A stretch of 64,000 nucleotides of DNA, taken from a virus. How positions within the stretch are numbered: the stretch's first letter is position 1; each line of letters starts with the position of its first letter. Location: positions 24,602 to 88,601 of the IMG/VR virus record IMGVR_UViG_3300042691_012890. One strand, given 5' to 3'. The translations under genes and the position numbers were made by a program. This document shows, in pieces, positions 24,297 through 32,860 of the stretch. The notes under the pieces were generated by a model that saw only the letters and a list, made by a program, of their open reading frames with translations, searched no databases and was not told where the DNA came from.

Positions 24297-25675
24297 TACA
24301 CTTTGAGATTCTTGAATTTATCTGTGCTGCTGCGACCGCGATCGAACACAGGCTTTGATTCCGCTTCCTTCATGACTGCATCTTGCGCTTTTTGTTCAAG
24401 ATCATAGAGTTTCATTTTACCGCGATCTACTCCAATAGTAAACCTTTTATGCAAATTCGGATCATTGTAACGATTCTTCAACTGCTTCACGAGCAACTGA
24501 TTCAACTGCTGCAGTTCTTCTGTGCTCACCAATGCAAACATAAAATCAGCAGTAGCAGGCAAACCAAAAGACTCTGAAGTATCTTCCAGACCAGGATCTG
24601 AGTTCGAAAAGCCCGAACGTGTCGTTTGAGTTGCGGAGACAATCGGCACGTTGTTTTCAACGGCAAGTCCGCGCAGTTCTTCGGCGATCGCTTTGATGTA
24701 AGTGTAGGAATTGACATTCGCGCCAGCCTTGATTCGTGCGGATGCGCAAATATTTAGGTAGTCGATGAAAATAATATCTGGACGGAAGTTCTTTTTCAAC
24801 GCAAGTTCATTGATCAATGCACGGAAGTGTGCTGGATTTGCCGAAGCGGTCGGATATTCTTTGATGATGAGTTTACCCTTTACACGCTCCTTCAGTTTGC
24901 CCATGCGCTTTTCATACATGTCTTTCGGCATGTTCATTAGATCATCAAGGGATACGTTTAGAAGATTCGCGTCAATACGTTCAGCGATCTTCTCTTCAGC
25001 CATTTCTAGCGTGATGTATAGAACATTATAATTTTGCGTCAGGCAAGAAGCAGCCACATGACACATGAAAAGAGACTTACCGACGCCAGTACCTGCAAGA
25101 GCAATATTAAGGGTCTTTTGCGGAAGTCCTCCTTTAGTGATCTTGTTGAAGTATTCAAGATCAAACGGGATTCTTTTTTCGATGCGATGATAGAAATCGT
25201 ACCGATCAGCGTAATTATCCAAAAAGTCGTGACCAATATTAGGATCGAAACTAACGCCCAAAGCATCAGAAAGCAAAGTAGGAATGCTTCCTTTGCCGCG
25301 ATTTTGATCTTTTCCGTCCAGGATCTGAATGGAATCCATGATAGCATTGTAGATAGCCTTTTCTTGACAAAACTTTTCGGTCGTGTCAAGAAGCCATTCG
25401 AGTTTTTGTTCGGATTTGTCAACTGCAACTTCCTTTAGTAACTCAAGCGATTTAGTGACTTCGGTCTCAGTAAGTTTTGTAGATTCCTTGAGACTAATCT
25501 CCAGTGCTGCTATCGGCGGCGGACTGTTGTACTTGAGAATGAACTGCTTTATTTCTTCGAACAGTTTTCTTTCGTGGCTTTCGCTCAGGTACTCGCTTTT
25601 CAGAAACGGCAACGACTTCCTCATGAATTGTTCGTTCCGAATCAGATTCGACAAGATCAGTGTTTCCGTTTTCAT
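24296..25675 (-). CDS. 41: Replicative DNA helicase, T4 gp41 (DnaB type)
   Basis: The N-terminus LILSNLIRNEQFMRKSLPFL parallels the T4 gp41 helicase N-terminal domain, supporting the ATG at 25675. Walker A is GTGVGKSLF, Walker B-like IIFIDYLNICAS, and the C-terminal Arg finger region is NRYNDPNLHKRFTIG. At 459 residues it is close to T4 gp41 (475). It forms a hexamer, unwinds the fork 5' to 3' on the lagging strand, and partners with primase gp61 at 0.8 kb. Its first 182 bases overlap the upstream gene in another frame. Confidence 0.95.
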   Translation of the reverse strand: MKTETLILSNLIRNEQFMRKSLPFLKSEYLSESHERKLFEEIKQFILKYNSPPPIAALEISLKESTKLTETEVTKSLELLKEVAVDKSEQKLEWLLDTTEKFCQEKAIYNAIMDSIQILDGKDQNRGKGSIPTLLSDALGVSFDPNIGHDFLDNYADRYDFYHRIEKRIPFDLEYFNKITKGGLPQKTLNIALAGTGVGKSLFMCHVAASCLTQNYNVLYITLEMAEEKIAERIDANLLNVSLDDLMNMPKDMYEKRMGKLKERVKGKLIIKEYPTASANPAHFRALINELALKKNFRPDIIFIDYLNICASARIKAGANVNSYTYIKAIAEELRGLAVENNVPIVSATQTTRSGFSNSDPGLEDTSESFGLPATADFMFALVSTEELQQLNQLLVKQLKNRYNDPNLHKRFTIGVDRGKMKLYDLEQKAQDAVMKEAESKPVFDRGRSSTDKFKNLKV

Positions 25676-26003
25676 TCTTTTCCCTTTTCGCTGTTTCGAT
25701 AGAGTTAGTAATTATATTACGCATAATGTTAGAAGTAAATCGGTTGAATGCCTTTGACTTTACATCACAATTGTTCACATTTGAAATAACATCAATGTCA
25801 AAAGTTAATAGATTATTTTCACCAACACGAATATTTGAATACTCGACAATCACACCATCATATTTTCTGAGAAGTTTGACTGCGAACGTACCAGGTTCAC
25901 CAGCAAGATCAAAGAAAAACGTGTAGTGCTTGTCGAGTTTGATTCGCTTGACTGCGTACCAAAATTCAATTTTAGCAATGAGATCTAAAATTTTATTCTT
26001 CAT
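25494..26003 (-). CDS. Unknown protein between uvsX and 41, with long overlap into 41, 169 aa
   Basis: The gene lies where T4 has gene 40. The N-terminal 95 residues look globular (HYTFFFDLAGEPGTFAVKLL; YDGVIVEYSNIRVGENNLL), and the C-terminal 60 residues, encoded inside gp41 in another frame, are low-complexity and basic (PERKPRKKTVRRNKAVHS). ATG at 26001-26003 is chosen within the uvsX end. I cannot show homology to the gp40 head-vertex chaperone. The tail probably arose by overprinting on gp41. Confidence 0.65.
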   Translation of the reverse strand: MKNKILDLIAKIEFWYAVKRIKLDKHYTFFFDLAGEPGTFAVKLLRKYDGVIVEYSNIRVGENNLLTFDIDVISNVNNCDVKSKAFNRFTSNIMRNIITNSIETAKREKNENGNTDLVESDSERTIHEEVVAVSEKRVPERKPRKKTVRRNKAVHSQVQQSAADSSTGD

Positions 26004-27048
26004 CGTCACTATCTACGCTTACTGCATTGCCAGCAATCGCTGAACTGAACTGGTAATTATCGCGAACCCACTGCTTGAAACTTTCGCTGGAAAGAATGCT
26101 ATCCCAGAATTCAGCGCACTCAGTATCAGCCATGCGCCACTTCTTGCTATCAACTTCACCAGTGGTAGTGTTTACCTTGGCATACCAGCCAACGTTTGGC
26201 TTCGTTACATGACCAGATTCAAGAGCCATATCAAGTAAGCCACTGTAACGAGAAATGCCACCATCGAAACGTACAGTAACAGGAATCTTGGCTTTTTCTC
26301 TGACATAACGCGACTTCTCAACATTGATAATAAAGTTGTAACCGATTAGTTCTGCACCATCCTTTTCTTGTTGACGTCCAAGAATGTAGATGTTATCGGC
26401 TGAGTAATAGGAACCTGTTCCGCCACCGACAATATCCTTGGGAAACATACCGATCTCTTTATAGGTATGATTTACAACAACCATAGGAATGTCCTTCAGG
26501 GTGAGGTGAGGCGTCACCATACGGAACAGGGATTTTATTTGCTTGGCGCGAGTCATGTCACCGACTGACTTTTGCTCAAGGGCATCTTCAACTTCCTTCT
26601 TTGACGCAAGATTGCCGATTGAGTCAACGACGATCATAATACGATCACCACGCTCAATATTGCTCAATTGCGACATAATATCAAATTTTAATTGTTCAAC
26701 GTCTGTGATTGGCGTATGAACAACGCGATCTGTATCAATTCCGAATGACGTGAAATAGTTTTGCGGAGTACCAAACTCCGAGTCATAGAACAAAACTACT
26801 GAATCAGGGTACTTGTCTTGATAGGCTTTCGCCATCAAAAGACTAAATGCGGTCTTGAAGTGCTTCGACGGACCAGCCCACATCGTAAGACCAGGAGTGA
26901 AACCGCCGTCAAGATCACCAGAGAACGCAACATTCACTACAGGGATGCTGGTCTGAATCATATCCTTGGCGGCAAAGAACTTGGACTTCGCAAGAATAGC
27001 GGTGTCCTTGATCGTAGAATTTTTCTTGAGTTTTTCGAGTAGGCTCAT
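25993..27048 (-). CDS. uvsX: Recombinase UvsX (RecA-like)
   Basis: The RecA-type core is clear: Walker A region MWAGPSKHFKTAFSLLMAK, DSEFGTP, Walker B MIVVDSIGNLA, and PMVVVNHTYKE. T4 UvsX coats single-stranded DNA and drives strand exchange for recombination-dependent replication. At 351 residues the length is typical. It stands downstream of gp43 with a 41-base leader and GGAG before its ATG, and an acidic C-terminus (SVDSDDEE) as in UvsX/RecA. Confidence 0.95.
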   Translation of the reverse strand: MSLLEKLKKNSTIKDTAILAKSKFFAAKDMIQTSIPVVNVAFSGDLDGGFTPGLTMWAGPSKHFKTAFSLLMAKAYQDKYPDSVVLFYDSEFGTPQNYFTSFGIDTDRVVHTPITDVEQLKFDIMSQLSNIERGDRIMIVVDSIGNLASKKEVEDALEQKSVGDMTRAKQIKSLFRMVTPHLTLKDIPMVVVNHTYKEIGMFPKDIVGGGTGSYYSADNIYILGRQQEKDGAELIGYNFIINVEKSRYVREKAKIPVTVRFDGGISRYSGLLDMALESGHVTKPNVGWYAKVNTTTGEVDSKKWRMADTECAEFWDSILSSESFKQWVRDNYQFSSAIAGNAVSVDSDDEE

Positions 27049-27089
27049 ATTTGTATCTCCGTTTGGCGATGTATATATTGTATATTATT

Positions 27090-29630
27090 TTATGAAAAAA
27101 AGCAATCAAGTGTTTCGACTTGGTGTGAAGTCCAATTGATAGGATTGAGAATGATCTCTAGTGGCTCCAAGAATGTCTTCTCGAACTGCAAATCATAATC
27201 TATGTACTGTTCTGCGTCAAATTGTTTAGGTAAAACAGAAAGAAACGCAAGAGTGTTATTGTTGAAGATATTTGGTTGCTTTAAATACACATATTTAATT
27301 TTTTCACCTTCTTTGATCAATTGGTATCTCTTTGTTAATTTTAATTCTCGCAAGAAATGATTGTATACAAGAGCACCTTTGGTGTGAATTGGTGTTTTGA
27401 ACTTAAAGATGTTTGCAACATCAGCGTATTGTACAAGACCATTGACGCTTCTTGGAAATGAGATATCTTCTACAGGCAACTTTTTAAATTCTTCTCGGAA
27501 CTCTTCAATAAACTTGTGAAGTGTGCTCTCATCTTTTGTGATGATGATATTGATTGCTTCTTTGATCTTCGCTCTGCAAATAGCAGGAGTTGAAGAACGA
27601 ATAGCGGAAATACCCATCATCTTGAGTTTGGGTTTTGCGTATGCAACACCTTCGCTGTTGTACACGTTCAGCACATAGTTCTTTTTCGCGACCCATATAG
27701 CCTTGTCAGCCAAAGACTCACGTTTCATTTCCATGCGCTGTTGATAACAATTCAAATATTCAGCAAGTTCACCATAAGACTTGTCAATGAATGGCTGAAT
27801 CTTCTGATCGCAAACCTTATCCATGAAGTCAATGACTTTCTTCGTTTCAGAAACATTTGGATAGAGTTTCTTGACCAGCGGACCCATGTTCAGATAGATC
27901 GAGTCAGTATCAGAAGCGATGACATAGTCTCCATCTTGCGTCTTGAGAAGAGTGTTCATATACTCATTGATCTTCTTCTCAATCCAACGAATCGACAACT
28001 GACCTGCTGTAGTAATCCCCTCAGCCATCCGAGTATCGAAGAAACGGAAGTATTGGTTACCCATCGCACCGTAAGCAGAATTCAGCGTAACCTTTTTCGC
28101 CAACTGCAGATTATTATATCGTGCAATTTGTTTCTCCAAGTATTCTACTTGATTCTTATCCTCAAGAACAGTTTCAATTTTCTTTTTGGCTTCAATAGCC
28201 AACTTCTTATAGCGTGTACGATCTTTGTACATGCTATCCATAATCTCAGGCATGACACCCTGAAACTTGTTCGTAAACAATTGCCCATTTGGCGTTGCGC
28301 TTACGTTCAGTTCTTTTAAAATGCTCGTATCAATAGTTTGATTGAGTAGGTTTTCGACATTGATTTCATTGTTCGAAATAAACCCACGCATGTTATCATT
28401 ATATTTTGCTGGCTCAATGAGAGTTTCCATCGAAATATTGTATTGCATAATCAAATGCGGATACAGACTGTTCAAGTCAAACGAAGCAACCCACTCATGC
28501 ATTCCCATAATTGGATCTTTTACATATGCGCCTTCATATGCAGATTCTTTAGATGATTTCTTCATCTGTGGGATTACAATATTTTTTTTCTTTAGGTGAT
28601 TATAGACAATTGAATCCCACATGCGCACTTGCGTGAAGACGTCATCATAATTTACTTTGTTATCATACGCAAGAGTCAATGCCAACTCAAGAAGTTTCAT
28701 CTTGTCTTCAAGTTTCTCGACAAGTTCTACGTCCTTGACGTTATACTCAATAAACTTTTGATAATCTTGCTTGTACAACTCATGTAGATTTTCATACTCA
28801 GAATAATCTAACTTCTTTTCGCCAAGTTCAATATTTGCAATGTGATCTAGGCGATATGACTCTTGCTGCGAATATGTAAACTTCTTGTACAATTCCAGAT
28901 AGTCTAGAGTTGCAACACCATCAATCTCGAAGATCTGATGTTCACGACCCATGAACGTGACGTTGCGTTCTGAAATACGATTCCAAGGAGACAACTTCTT
29001 GGCTTCTGCTTCACCAAAGATCTTGACGATTCGATTTACAAGATATGGAATATCGAATGTCTTGATGTTCCATCCGCTTACAATATCGGGGTGGAATCTT
29101 GCCCACAGGTCAAGGAATCTTCGTATAAGGTCTGATTCATCTCGACACTTTGCATAGTGCACGTCGTCACGGTGCTTGCTATAATCGCCGACACCAAACA
29201 CAAAATAATTACCTTTGATCTTGAGAGTGATTGCTGTGATTGATTCGTTAGCGTCTCTGGGTTCTGGGAATCCATTTTCAGATCCGACTTCGATGTCAAC
29301 ATAGGCAATGCAAATTTTACTAATATCCCAAAGGATATCGTCAGGATACTCGTCAGCAATATAAGAATACTCAAAACGATTATTCCCGTAAACAGGAAAA
29401 TTGTCGACACTTTTGTACCTCTCCAAGAATTCGCGGCACTCAGGAATGGTTCCTGGTTCAATGGGCTTTACATACTCTCCAGCAAGAGTTGTATATTCAG
29501 ACTTCTCCTGGCTGGAAAGAAAAAAGGTCGGACGGAATTCGACCTTCCGTCTGACCCTCTTATCATTTTCAACGCCTCTGAGAAGAATATACTTACCAGA
29601 AACGCTGACGTTGGTGTAAAAGTCTGCCAA
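27090..29630 (-). CDS. 43: Family B DNA polymerase, T4 gp43
   Basis: The 846-residue protein carries exonuclease motifs (AYVDIEVGSENGFPEP; GWNIKTFDIPYLV) and polymerase motifs A (SFDLNSLYPHLI), B (KVTLNSAYGAMGN) and C (ASDTDSIYLN). T4 gp43 has 898 residues. The last residues, VETLDCFFS, resemble clamp-binding peptides of gp43-type polymerases and are close to the STLEDLFG tails of two other proteins in this window. It is followed by an LSm-like gene and uvsX. No intein or frameshift is seen. Confidence 0.96.
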   Translation of the reverse strand: MADFYTNVSVSGKYILLRGVENDKRVRRKVEFRPTFFLSSQEKSEYTTLAGEYVKPIEPGTIPECREFLERYKSVDNFPVYGNNRFEYSYIADEYPDDILWDISKICIAYVDIEVGSENGFPEPRDANESITAITLKIKGNYFVFGVGDYSKHRDDVHYAKCRDESDLIRRFLDLWARFHPDIVSGWNIKTFDIPYLVNRIVKIFGEAEAKKLSPWNRISERNVTFMGREHQIFEIDGVATLDYLELYKKFTYSQQESYRLDHIANIELGEKKLDYSEYENLHELYKQDYQKFIEYNVKDVELVEKLEDKMKLLELALTLAYDNKVNYDDVFTQVRMWDSIVYNHLKKKNIVIPQMKKSSKESAYEGAYVKDPIMGMHEWVASFDLNSLYPHLIMQYNISMETLIEPAKYNDNMRGFISNNEINVENLLNQTIDTSILKELNVSATPNGQLFTNKFQGVMPEIMDSMYKDRTRYKKLAIEAKKKIETVLEDKNQVEYLEKQIARYNNLQLAKKVTLNSAYGAMGNQYFRFFDTRMAEGITTAGQLSIRWIEKKINEYMNTLLKTQDGDYVIASDTDSIYLNMGPLVKKLYPNVSETKKVIDFMDKVCDQKIQPFIDKSYGELAEYLNCYQQRMEMKRESLADKAIWVAKKNYVLNVYNSEGVAYAKPKLKMMGISAIRSSTPAICRAKIKEAINIIITKDESTLHKFIEEFREEFKKLPVEDISFPRSVNGLVQYADVANIFKFKTPIHTKGALVYNHFLRELKLTKRYQLIKEGEKIKYVYLKQPNIFNNNTLAFLSVLPKQFDAEQYIDYDLQFEKTFLEPLEIILNPINWTSHQVETLDCFFS

Positions 29631-29633
29631 GAA

Positions 29634-29930
29634 TTACCCCGTAATCAATTGCTGTGGAGGAACTACAAGTCCTGCTCCAAAGATTTGATTATACCCGTTT
29701 TTCACTTCTTGGGCAACTTCTGCAACGATAACAACACAAGAATTCTTGATCGACAAGTCACCGTCTGCTGCTTGCATCCAAGGAATAAATCCAAGAACTG
29801 GACCCTTCTCGCTGCGCTGCATCATGCATGCAACTGCGTTCTTAACGACTAGATATTCATCTGTCTGCTCTACTACTTCTACAACTAATTCCTCGCCACT
29901 TCCTAGTTTTAGTGCTTTGATGTTCGACAT
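29634..29930 (-). CDS. Small beta-barrel (LSm-like) phage protein, 98 aa
   Basis: KALKLGSGEELVVEVVEQTD followed by YLVVKNAVACMMQ has the alternating strand pattern of Sm/LSm-like or small beta-barrel proteins conserved near replication genes of T4-like phages. It has an AGAGG site before its ATG and ends four bases from gp43. Nucleic acid binding is plausible but not shown. Confidence 0.6.
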   Translation of the reverse strand: MSNIKALKLGSGEELVVEVVEQTDEYLVVKNAVACMMQRSEKGPVLGFIPWMQAADGDLSIKNSCVVIVAEVAQEVKNGYNQIFGAGLVVPPQQLITG

Positions 29931-30120
29931 TTTGTTTCATCCTCTCGTATGATTTAAATAGATTTTTATCTTTCATGTTTTGGACAATTCCATTCTTATA
30001 ATATTCACCACTTGTCATTGTCCATACATCCTTACCAACTTTTAAACTCCAACCATTGAACTCTTTAATATGAATTTCTTTTGAAACTAAGAATTCTTTT
30101 AATTCAGATAGACTATTCAT
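29857..30120 (-). CDS. Small hypothetical protein, 87 aa
   Basis: The N-terminal 65 residues (ELKEFLVSKEIHIKEFNGWS; GKDVWTMTSGEYYKNG) look like a real small domain. The C-terminal 25 residues overlap the start of the next gene by 74 bases in another frame and are Ser/Arg-rich. The start overlaps the ROK kinase stop by eight bases. I do not recognise the family. Confidence 0.5.
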   Translation of the reverse strand: MNSLSELKEFLVSKEIHIKEFNGWSLKVGKDVWTMTSGEYYKNGIVQNMKDKNLFKSYERMKQNVEHQSTKTRKWRGISCRSSRADR

Positions 30121-30871
30121 CTAAACAACTCCTAGCGTATATTGCAGAACCTATTACTCCTGCACTGTTTCCATATTTTGCTTTATAAATTTTACTCGGA
30201 GAAATTAAATACTTATGCCATTGATCCCAAGCGTCGCTTATTCCTCCACCAATTACAATATTATCTGGCCAAAAGCATTTATTGATTTCTTCTAGATACA
30301 AATTAACTCTTTCAGCGTATTCTTCCCAAGTTAAATTCATCTTTTCTATCAAAAGTGCTGATGCAATTAGTTCGGCATTATCTATTCCGTTAGGTAATGC
30401 CATTCTTCCGAATTCAGTGTTTAACAATAGTGAATTATTGTGATAGATTGCAGTTCCTATCCCAGTTCCAAAAGTTAAAAATACCGTAACTCCTGGAAGA
30501 TTTTTAATAGCACCAAATTTTATTTCAGCCATCGCGGCAGCATCAGCATCATTTAACACTTCGCAGTTAACACCAAAATATTCTGTTGCTAACTGCTTGA
30601 TGTTTAATCCATACCATTCTTTACCAATATTAGGTGCAGTTTTCGTGATACCTTCTTTGACTATGCAAGGTATCCCGAAACCTATTACGTCATATTGATC
30701 TGATATTTGTTCTTTTATGCTTTTAAACAAAACATCAGGATGTTCGTTTTTGGGCGTTTTAATTTTAAAGATCGTTTCACATTCACCAGTTGAAGTATCA
30801 ACTAATCCTATTTTAGTGAATGTACCACCAACATCTACTCCAAGAACATTATTCAGTTGCTTCGCTTGCAT
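30113..30871 (-). CDS. ROK-family sugar kinase, polyphosphate-glucokinase-like, 252 aa
   Basis: Motifs in order: DVGGTFTKIGLVD (phosphate 1), GIPCIVKEGITKTAPNIGKEW, VLNDADAAAMAE (catalytic Asp), LTFGTGIGTAI (phosphate 2) and NTEFGRMAL. This order and the absence of the ROK CxCGxxGCxE zinc site fit the PPGK branch, which phosphorylates glucose with ATP or polyphosphate. Length 252 matches PPGK. Glucose-6-phosphate could feed the RmlA/RmlB and nucleotidyltransferase steps. PPGK usually has ELGH; here EFGR alters the His, so substrate is uncertain. I know of no common phage homologue. Confidence 0.8.
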   Translation of the reverse strand: MQAKQLNNVLGVDVGGTFTKIGLVDTSTGECETIFKIKTPKNEHPDVLFKSIKEQISDQYDVIGFGIPCIVKEGITKTAPNIGKEWYGLNIKQLATEYFGVNCEVLNDADAAAMAEIKFGAIKNLPGVTVFLTFGTGIGTAIYHNNSLLLNTEFGRMALPNGIDNAELIASALLIEKMNLTWEEYAERVNLYLEEINKCFWPDNIVIGGGISDAWDQWHKYLISPSKIYKAKYGNSAGVIGSAIYARSCLDE

Positions 30872-31055
30872 CTCTATTTTCAGTGTTGCGCTTGAGTTTA
30901 TGTCTCACATGGCTGGCATGGGCATCAATAAAAAGTTTTTTGACCTTACCATACTCATGAGAGTCTTTGACCCAGCCATTCGCTTGTTCCATAGCGAGCA
31001 TGCGCTTGAATCCGCGTGGCAACTTTGCACCAAAAAAATCTGATCTATTAGCCAT
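30849..31055 (-). CDS. Conserved small phage protein, 68 aa
   Basis: The pattern RSDFFGAKLPRGFKRMLAME followed by GKVKKLFIDAHASHVRHKLK is one I recall from T4-like phages. It is basic, helical and has no catalytic motif. It overlaps both neighbours by short stretches, fitting a translationally coupled operon. Nucleic-acid binding is possible. Confidence 0.6.
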   Translation of the reverse strand: MANRSDFFGAKLPRGFKRMLAMEQANGWVKDSHEYGKVKKLFIDAHASHVRHKLKRNTENRDASEATE

Positions 31056-31731
31056 TCAATAATTCCTCACATTTATTCCAAAAACGTTCTTGCTGACCAG
31101 GTTGGAAAATTTGCCAGCAATGCCAAAACAAAGGTTTATCACCTTCTCCATAAGTTGTACCAATACCAAAATTAGGCATTCCATCAGCCAAAGACCAATA
31201 TGGTGGTAGGTTTTGTGGTTCCCATGCCATTCTTAAAGGAGGAGCATCGTAACTTAATGGCATTAGAAGATGTACGTCTATATTATTCTCTCTAGCCAAA
31301 TAAGTCAACTCTTCTGCAACGTCGCCTCTAGGAGTTGGCTCAAATGATGGCTTACCGATTCTTGAGTACAAATCCATAGTGAATCCAACATTATGAGCGC
31401 CACAGAAAACATGCTGATTATTGTCAATATGATTGGTTCTTTGCGCGTCACCGATCAGTTTACCGTTATATACGTTTTCAAACATAAAGTCAATAGCAGA
31501 ATCATCAACTGGAACGCAGTCAACGTCTAAAAATAATACTGCATCATGACCCATTTGCTCTAACATAGGCATCAATAGAGTCATAGTGGCGCCATGAGTC
31601 CCGCCAGTTATAACTTGATGAAAGGTAATGTTTGATTTATTGAATTTATCTACTACTGCTTTCTGTAGAGTAGTAGTCTTTTGATCAATATTTTGCATGT
31701 ATACTGAAATGATACAAGGATTTCTGTTCAT
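31048..31731 (-). CDS. GT-A-fold glycosyltransferase-like protein, 227 aa
   Basis: AVLFLDVDCVPV supplies the DxD-type metal motif of nucleotide-sugar transferases, following a hydrophobic strand and a region KFNKSNITFHQVI. Later GAHNVGFTMDLYS and LMPLSYDAPP look like acceptor regions. The fold is that of sugar transferases that act on host or virion glycans. There is no membrane segment. It is coupled to GDPD-like and methyltransferase genes in the sugar island. Confidence 0.6.
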   Translation of the reverse strand: MNRNPCIISVYMQNIDQKTTTLQKAVVDKFNKSNITFHQVITGGTHGATMTLLMPMLEQMGHDAVLFLDVDCVPVDDSAIDFMFENVYNGKLIGDAQRTNHIDNNQHVFCGAHNVGFTMDLYSRIGKPSFEPTPRGDVAEELTYLARENNIDVHLLMPLSYDAPPLRMAWEPQNLPPYWSLADGMPNFGIGTTYGEGDKPLFWHCWQIFQPGQQERFWNKCEELLNG

Positions 31732-32186
31732 TAATTTGCCTCTCTATATTTTATTGGAAAGTCTGTGCATATACCAAAACATGATTTAATTTCTTGCTCT
31801 GGGAATTTTTCAGGCATAACTGCGATACTATTTTTTATTGGCTGCTTGCCTACATATGCCCAAATGTAGCCATTACTGGTTAGAGTAATCGTATCTGATT
31901 CGTGCCAAAAGTAATTGTAGTTATACAAAGTATTTAGTTCTTGTAGTTCCACTACTGCATCAACATTTTTACAGTGAATCCATAATTGTTTGCTATGTTT
32001 TTGCAAAAAATCTACGGAGACTTCATTGATAGGATCATCATGACCTAGAAAAAATTTGCCATCTATAAACCATAAATCTATTTCAACATCAAAACCAAGA
32101 CTGACTGCCAATTCTATACTAGAAATTGAGTTTTCAGAAACAGGATCTGGTCCTTGAACATTTCCTCGATGTGATATTATTCTCAT
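31731..32186 (-). CDS. Truncated GDPD-like phosphodiesterase domain, 151 aa
   Basis: ISHRGNVQGPDPVSENSISS has the HRG-and-Glu motif, DVEIDLWFIDGKFFLGHD supplies the second Glu/Asp pair and the catalytic His (GHD), and LWIHCKN is a further strand. Glycerophosphodiester phosphodiesterases hydrolyse glycerophosphodiesters to glycerol-3-phosphate with calcium or magnesium. Normal domains are about 250 residues; this one stops at 151, missing the second half of the barrel, so activity is doubtful. Overlap with the next gene start is natural, so it is not an obvious frameshift. Confidence 0.7.
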   Translation of the reverse strand: MRIISHRGNVQGPDPVSENSISSIELAVSLGFDVEIDLWFIDGKFFLGHDDPINEVSVDFLQKHSKQLWIHCKNVDAVVELQELNTLYNYNYFWHESDTITLTSNGYIWAYVGKQPIKNSIAVMPEKFPEQEIKSCFGICTDFPIKYREAN

Positions 32187-32842
32187 AGTTTTTTAGTTAC
32201 GAATGCAATACCCCAATCATCATTGTTTGTGCAGTGATAGTCTACGTTCCACATTTCTCTGTTGAGTGCTGCGCAAAACTCTCTTGGTCCTGGGTGATAA
32301 TTGGTGTCATGAAAAACAACTACACCATGATCTGACAATAGATTAGTATATTCCCAATCTCTAATAACTTGCATAATACTGTGCCAACCATCAATAAACA
32401 GTAAATCTATAATTTCAACTCCGTGACTTTTCAAAACAGAAACATTGGTATTGTAATTAGAAGAATCATTATGAATGATGTGAACGTTGTTGCTGATATC
32501 ATTCAAATATGTTTTATCAATCACATCAATACCAAAGTATTTTGTCTTTTTGCGCTTCAATTCCAACATAATTGAACTAAAACTTTCACCTTCTTTAGTG
32601 CTGCCGCCATCTTTTTCTATTCTGTTAACACCTATTTCAAGAATAGCATCAGTTGATTTAACTCTAGAAGAAAATAGTTTTCTGAAAGCATCTAAATTGC
32701 AGTCAGAAATTTCTTTAGCAATTAAAGGACCTGAGTATATTGCGCTATCCTGATCCACGTGCACTTGACTATTAACGGTAATATCTTTGATTAGATCATA
32801 TTTCCATTTTACATGTTTATTGTTTTCGTAATATGTGCTCAT
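32183..32842 (-). CDS. Class I SAM methyltransferase-like protein, 219 aa
   Basis: The Rossmann-type nucleotide site appears as AILEIGVNRIEKDGG (motif I variant) and KYFGIDVIDKTYL, with IDLLFIDGWHS, VVVFHDTNYHPG after it. This matches Methyltransf_24/cephalosporin-hydroxylase-like proteins that modify sugars or natural products. It overlaps the GDPD-like gene by four bases and probably alters a glycan made by the island. Confidence 0.72.
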   Translation of the reverse strand: MSTYYENNKHVKWKYDLIKDITVNSQVHVDQDSAIYSGPLIAKEISDCNLDAFRKLFSSRVKSTDAILEIGVNRIEKDGGSTKEGESFSSIMLELKRKKTKYFGIDVIDKTYLNDISNNVHIIHNDSSNYNTNVSVLKSHGVEIIDLLFIDGWHSIMQVIRDWEYTNLLSDHGVVVFHDTNYHPGPREFCAALNREMWNVDYHCTNNDDWGIAFVTKKL

Positions 32843-32860
32843 GGCATTCTCCGATGAAAA

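Noticed and set aside
25494-26003. Assignment as UvsY or gp40
   Set aside because: The position fits T4 gene 40, but the sequence gave no convincing match to either protein.
27741-28319. 192-codon plus-strand frame within gp43
   Set aside because: Antisense shadow of the polymerase, with no motif and no promoter or ribosome site.
31731-32186. Frameshifted or broken GDPD gene
   Set aside because: The protein is short for the family, but it ends cleanly next to the next gene with usual spacing and no continuing frame with GDPD motifs was seen, so it is reported as truncated, not broken by frameshift.
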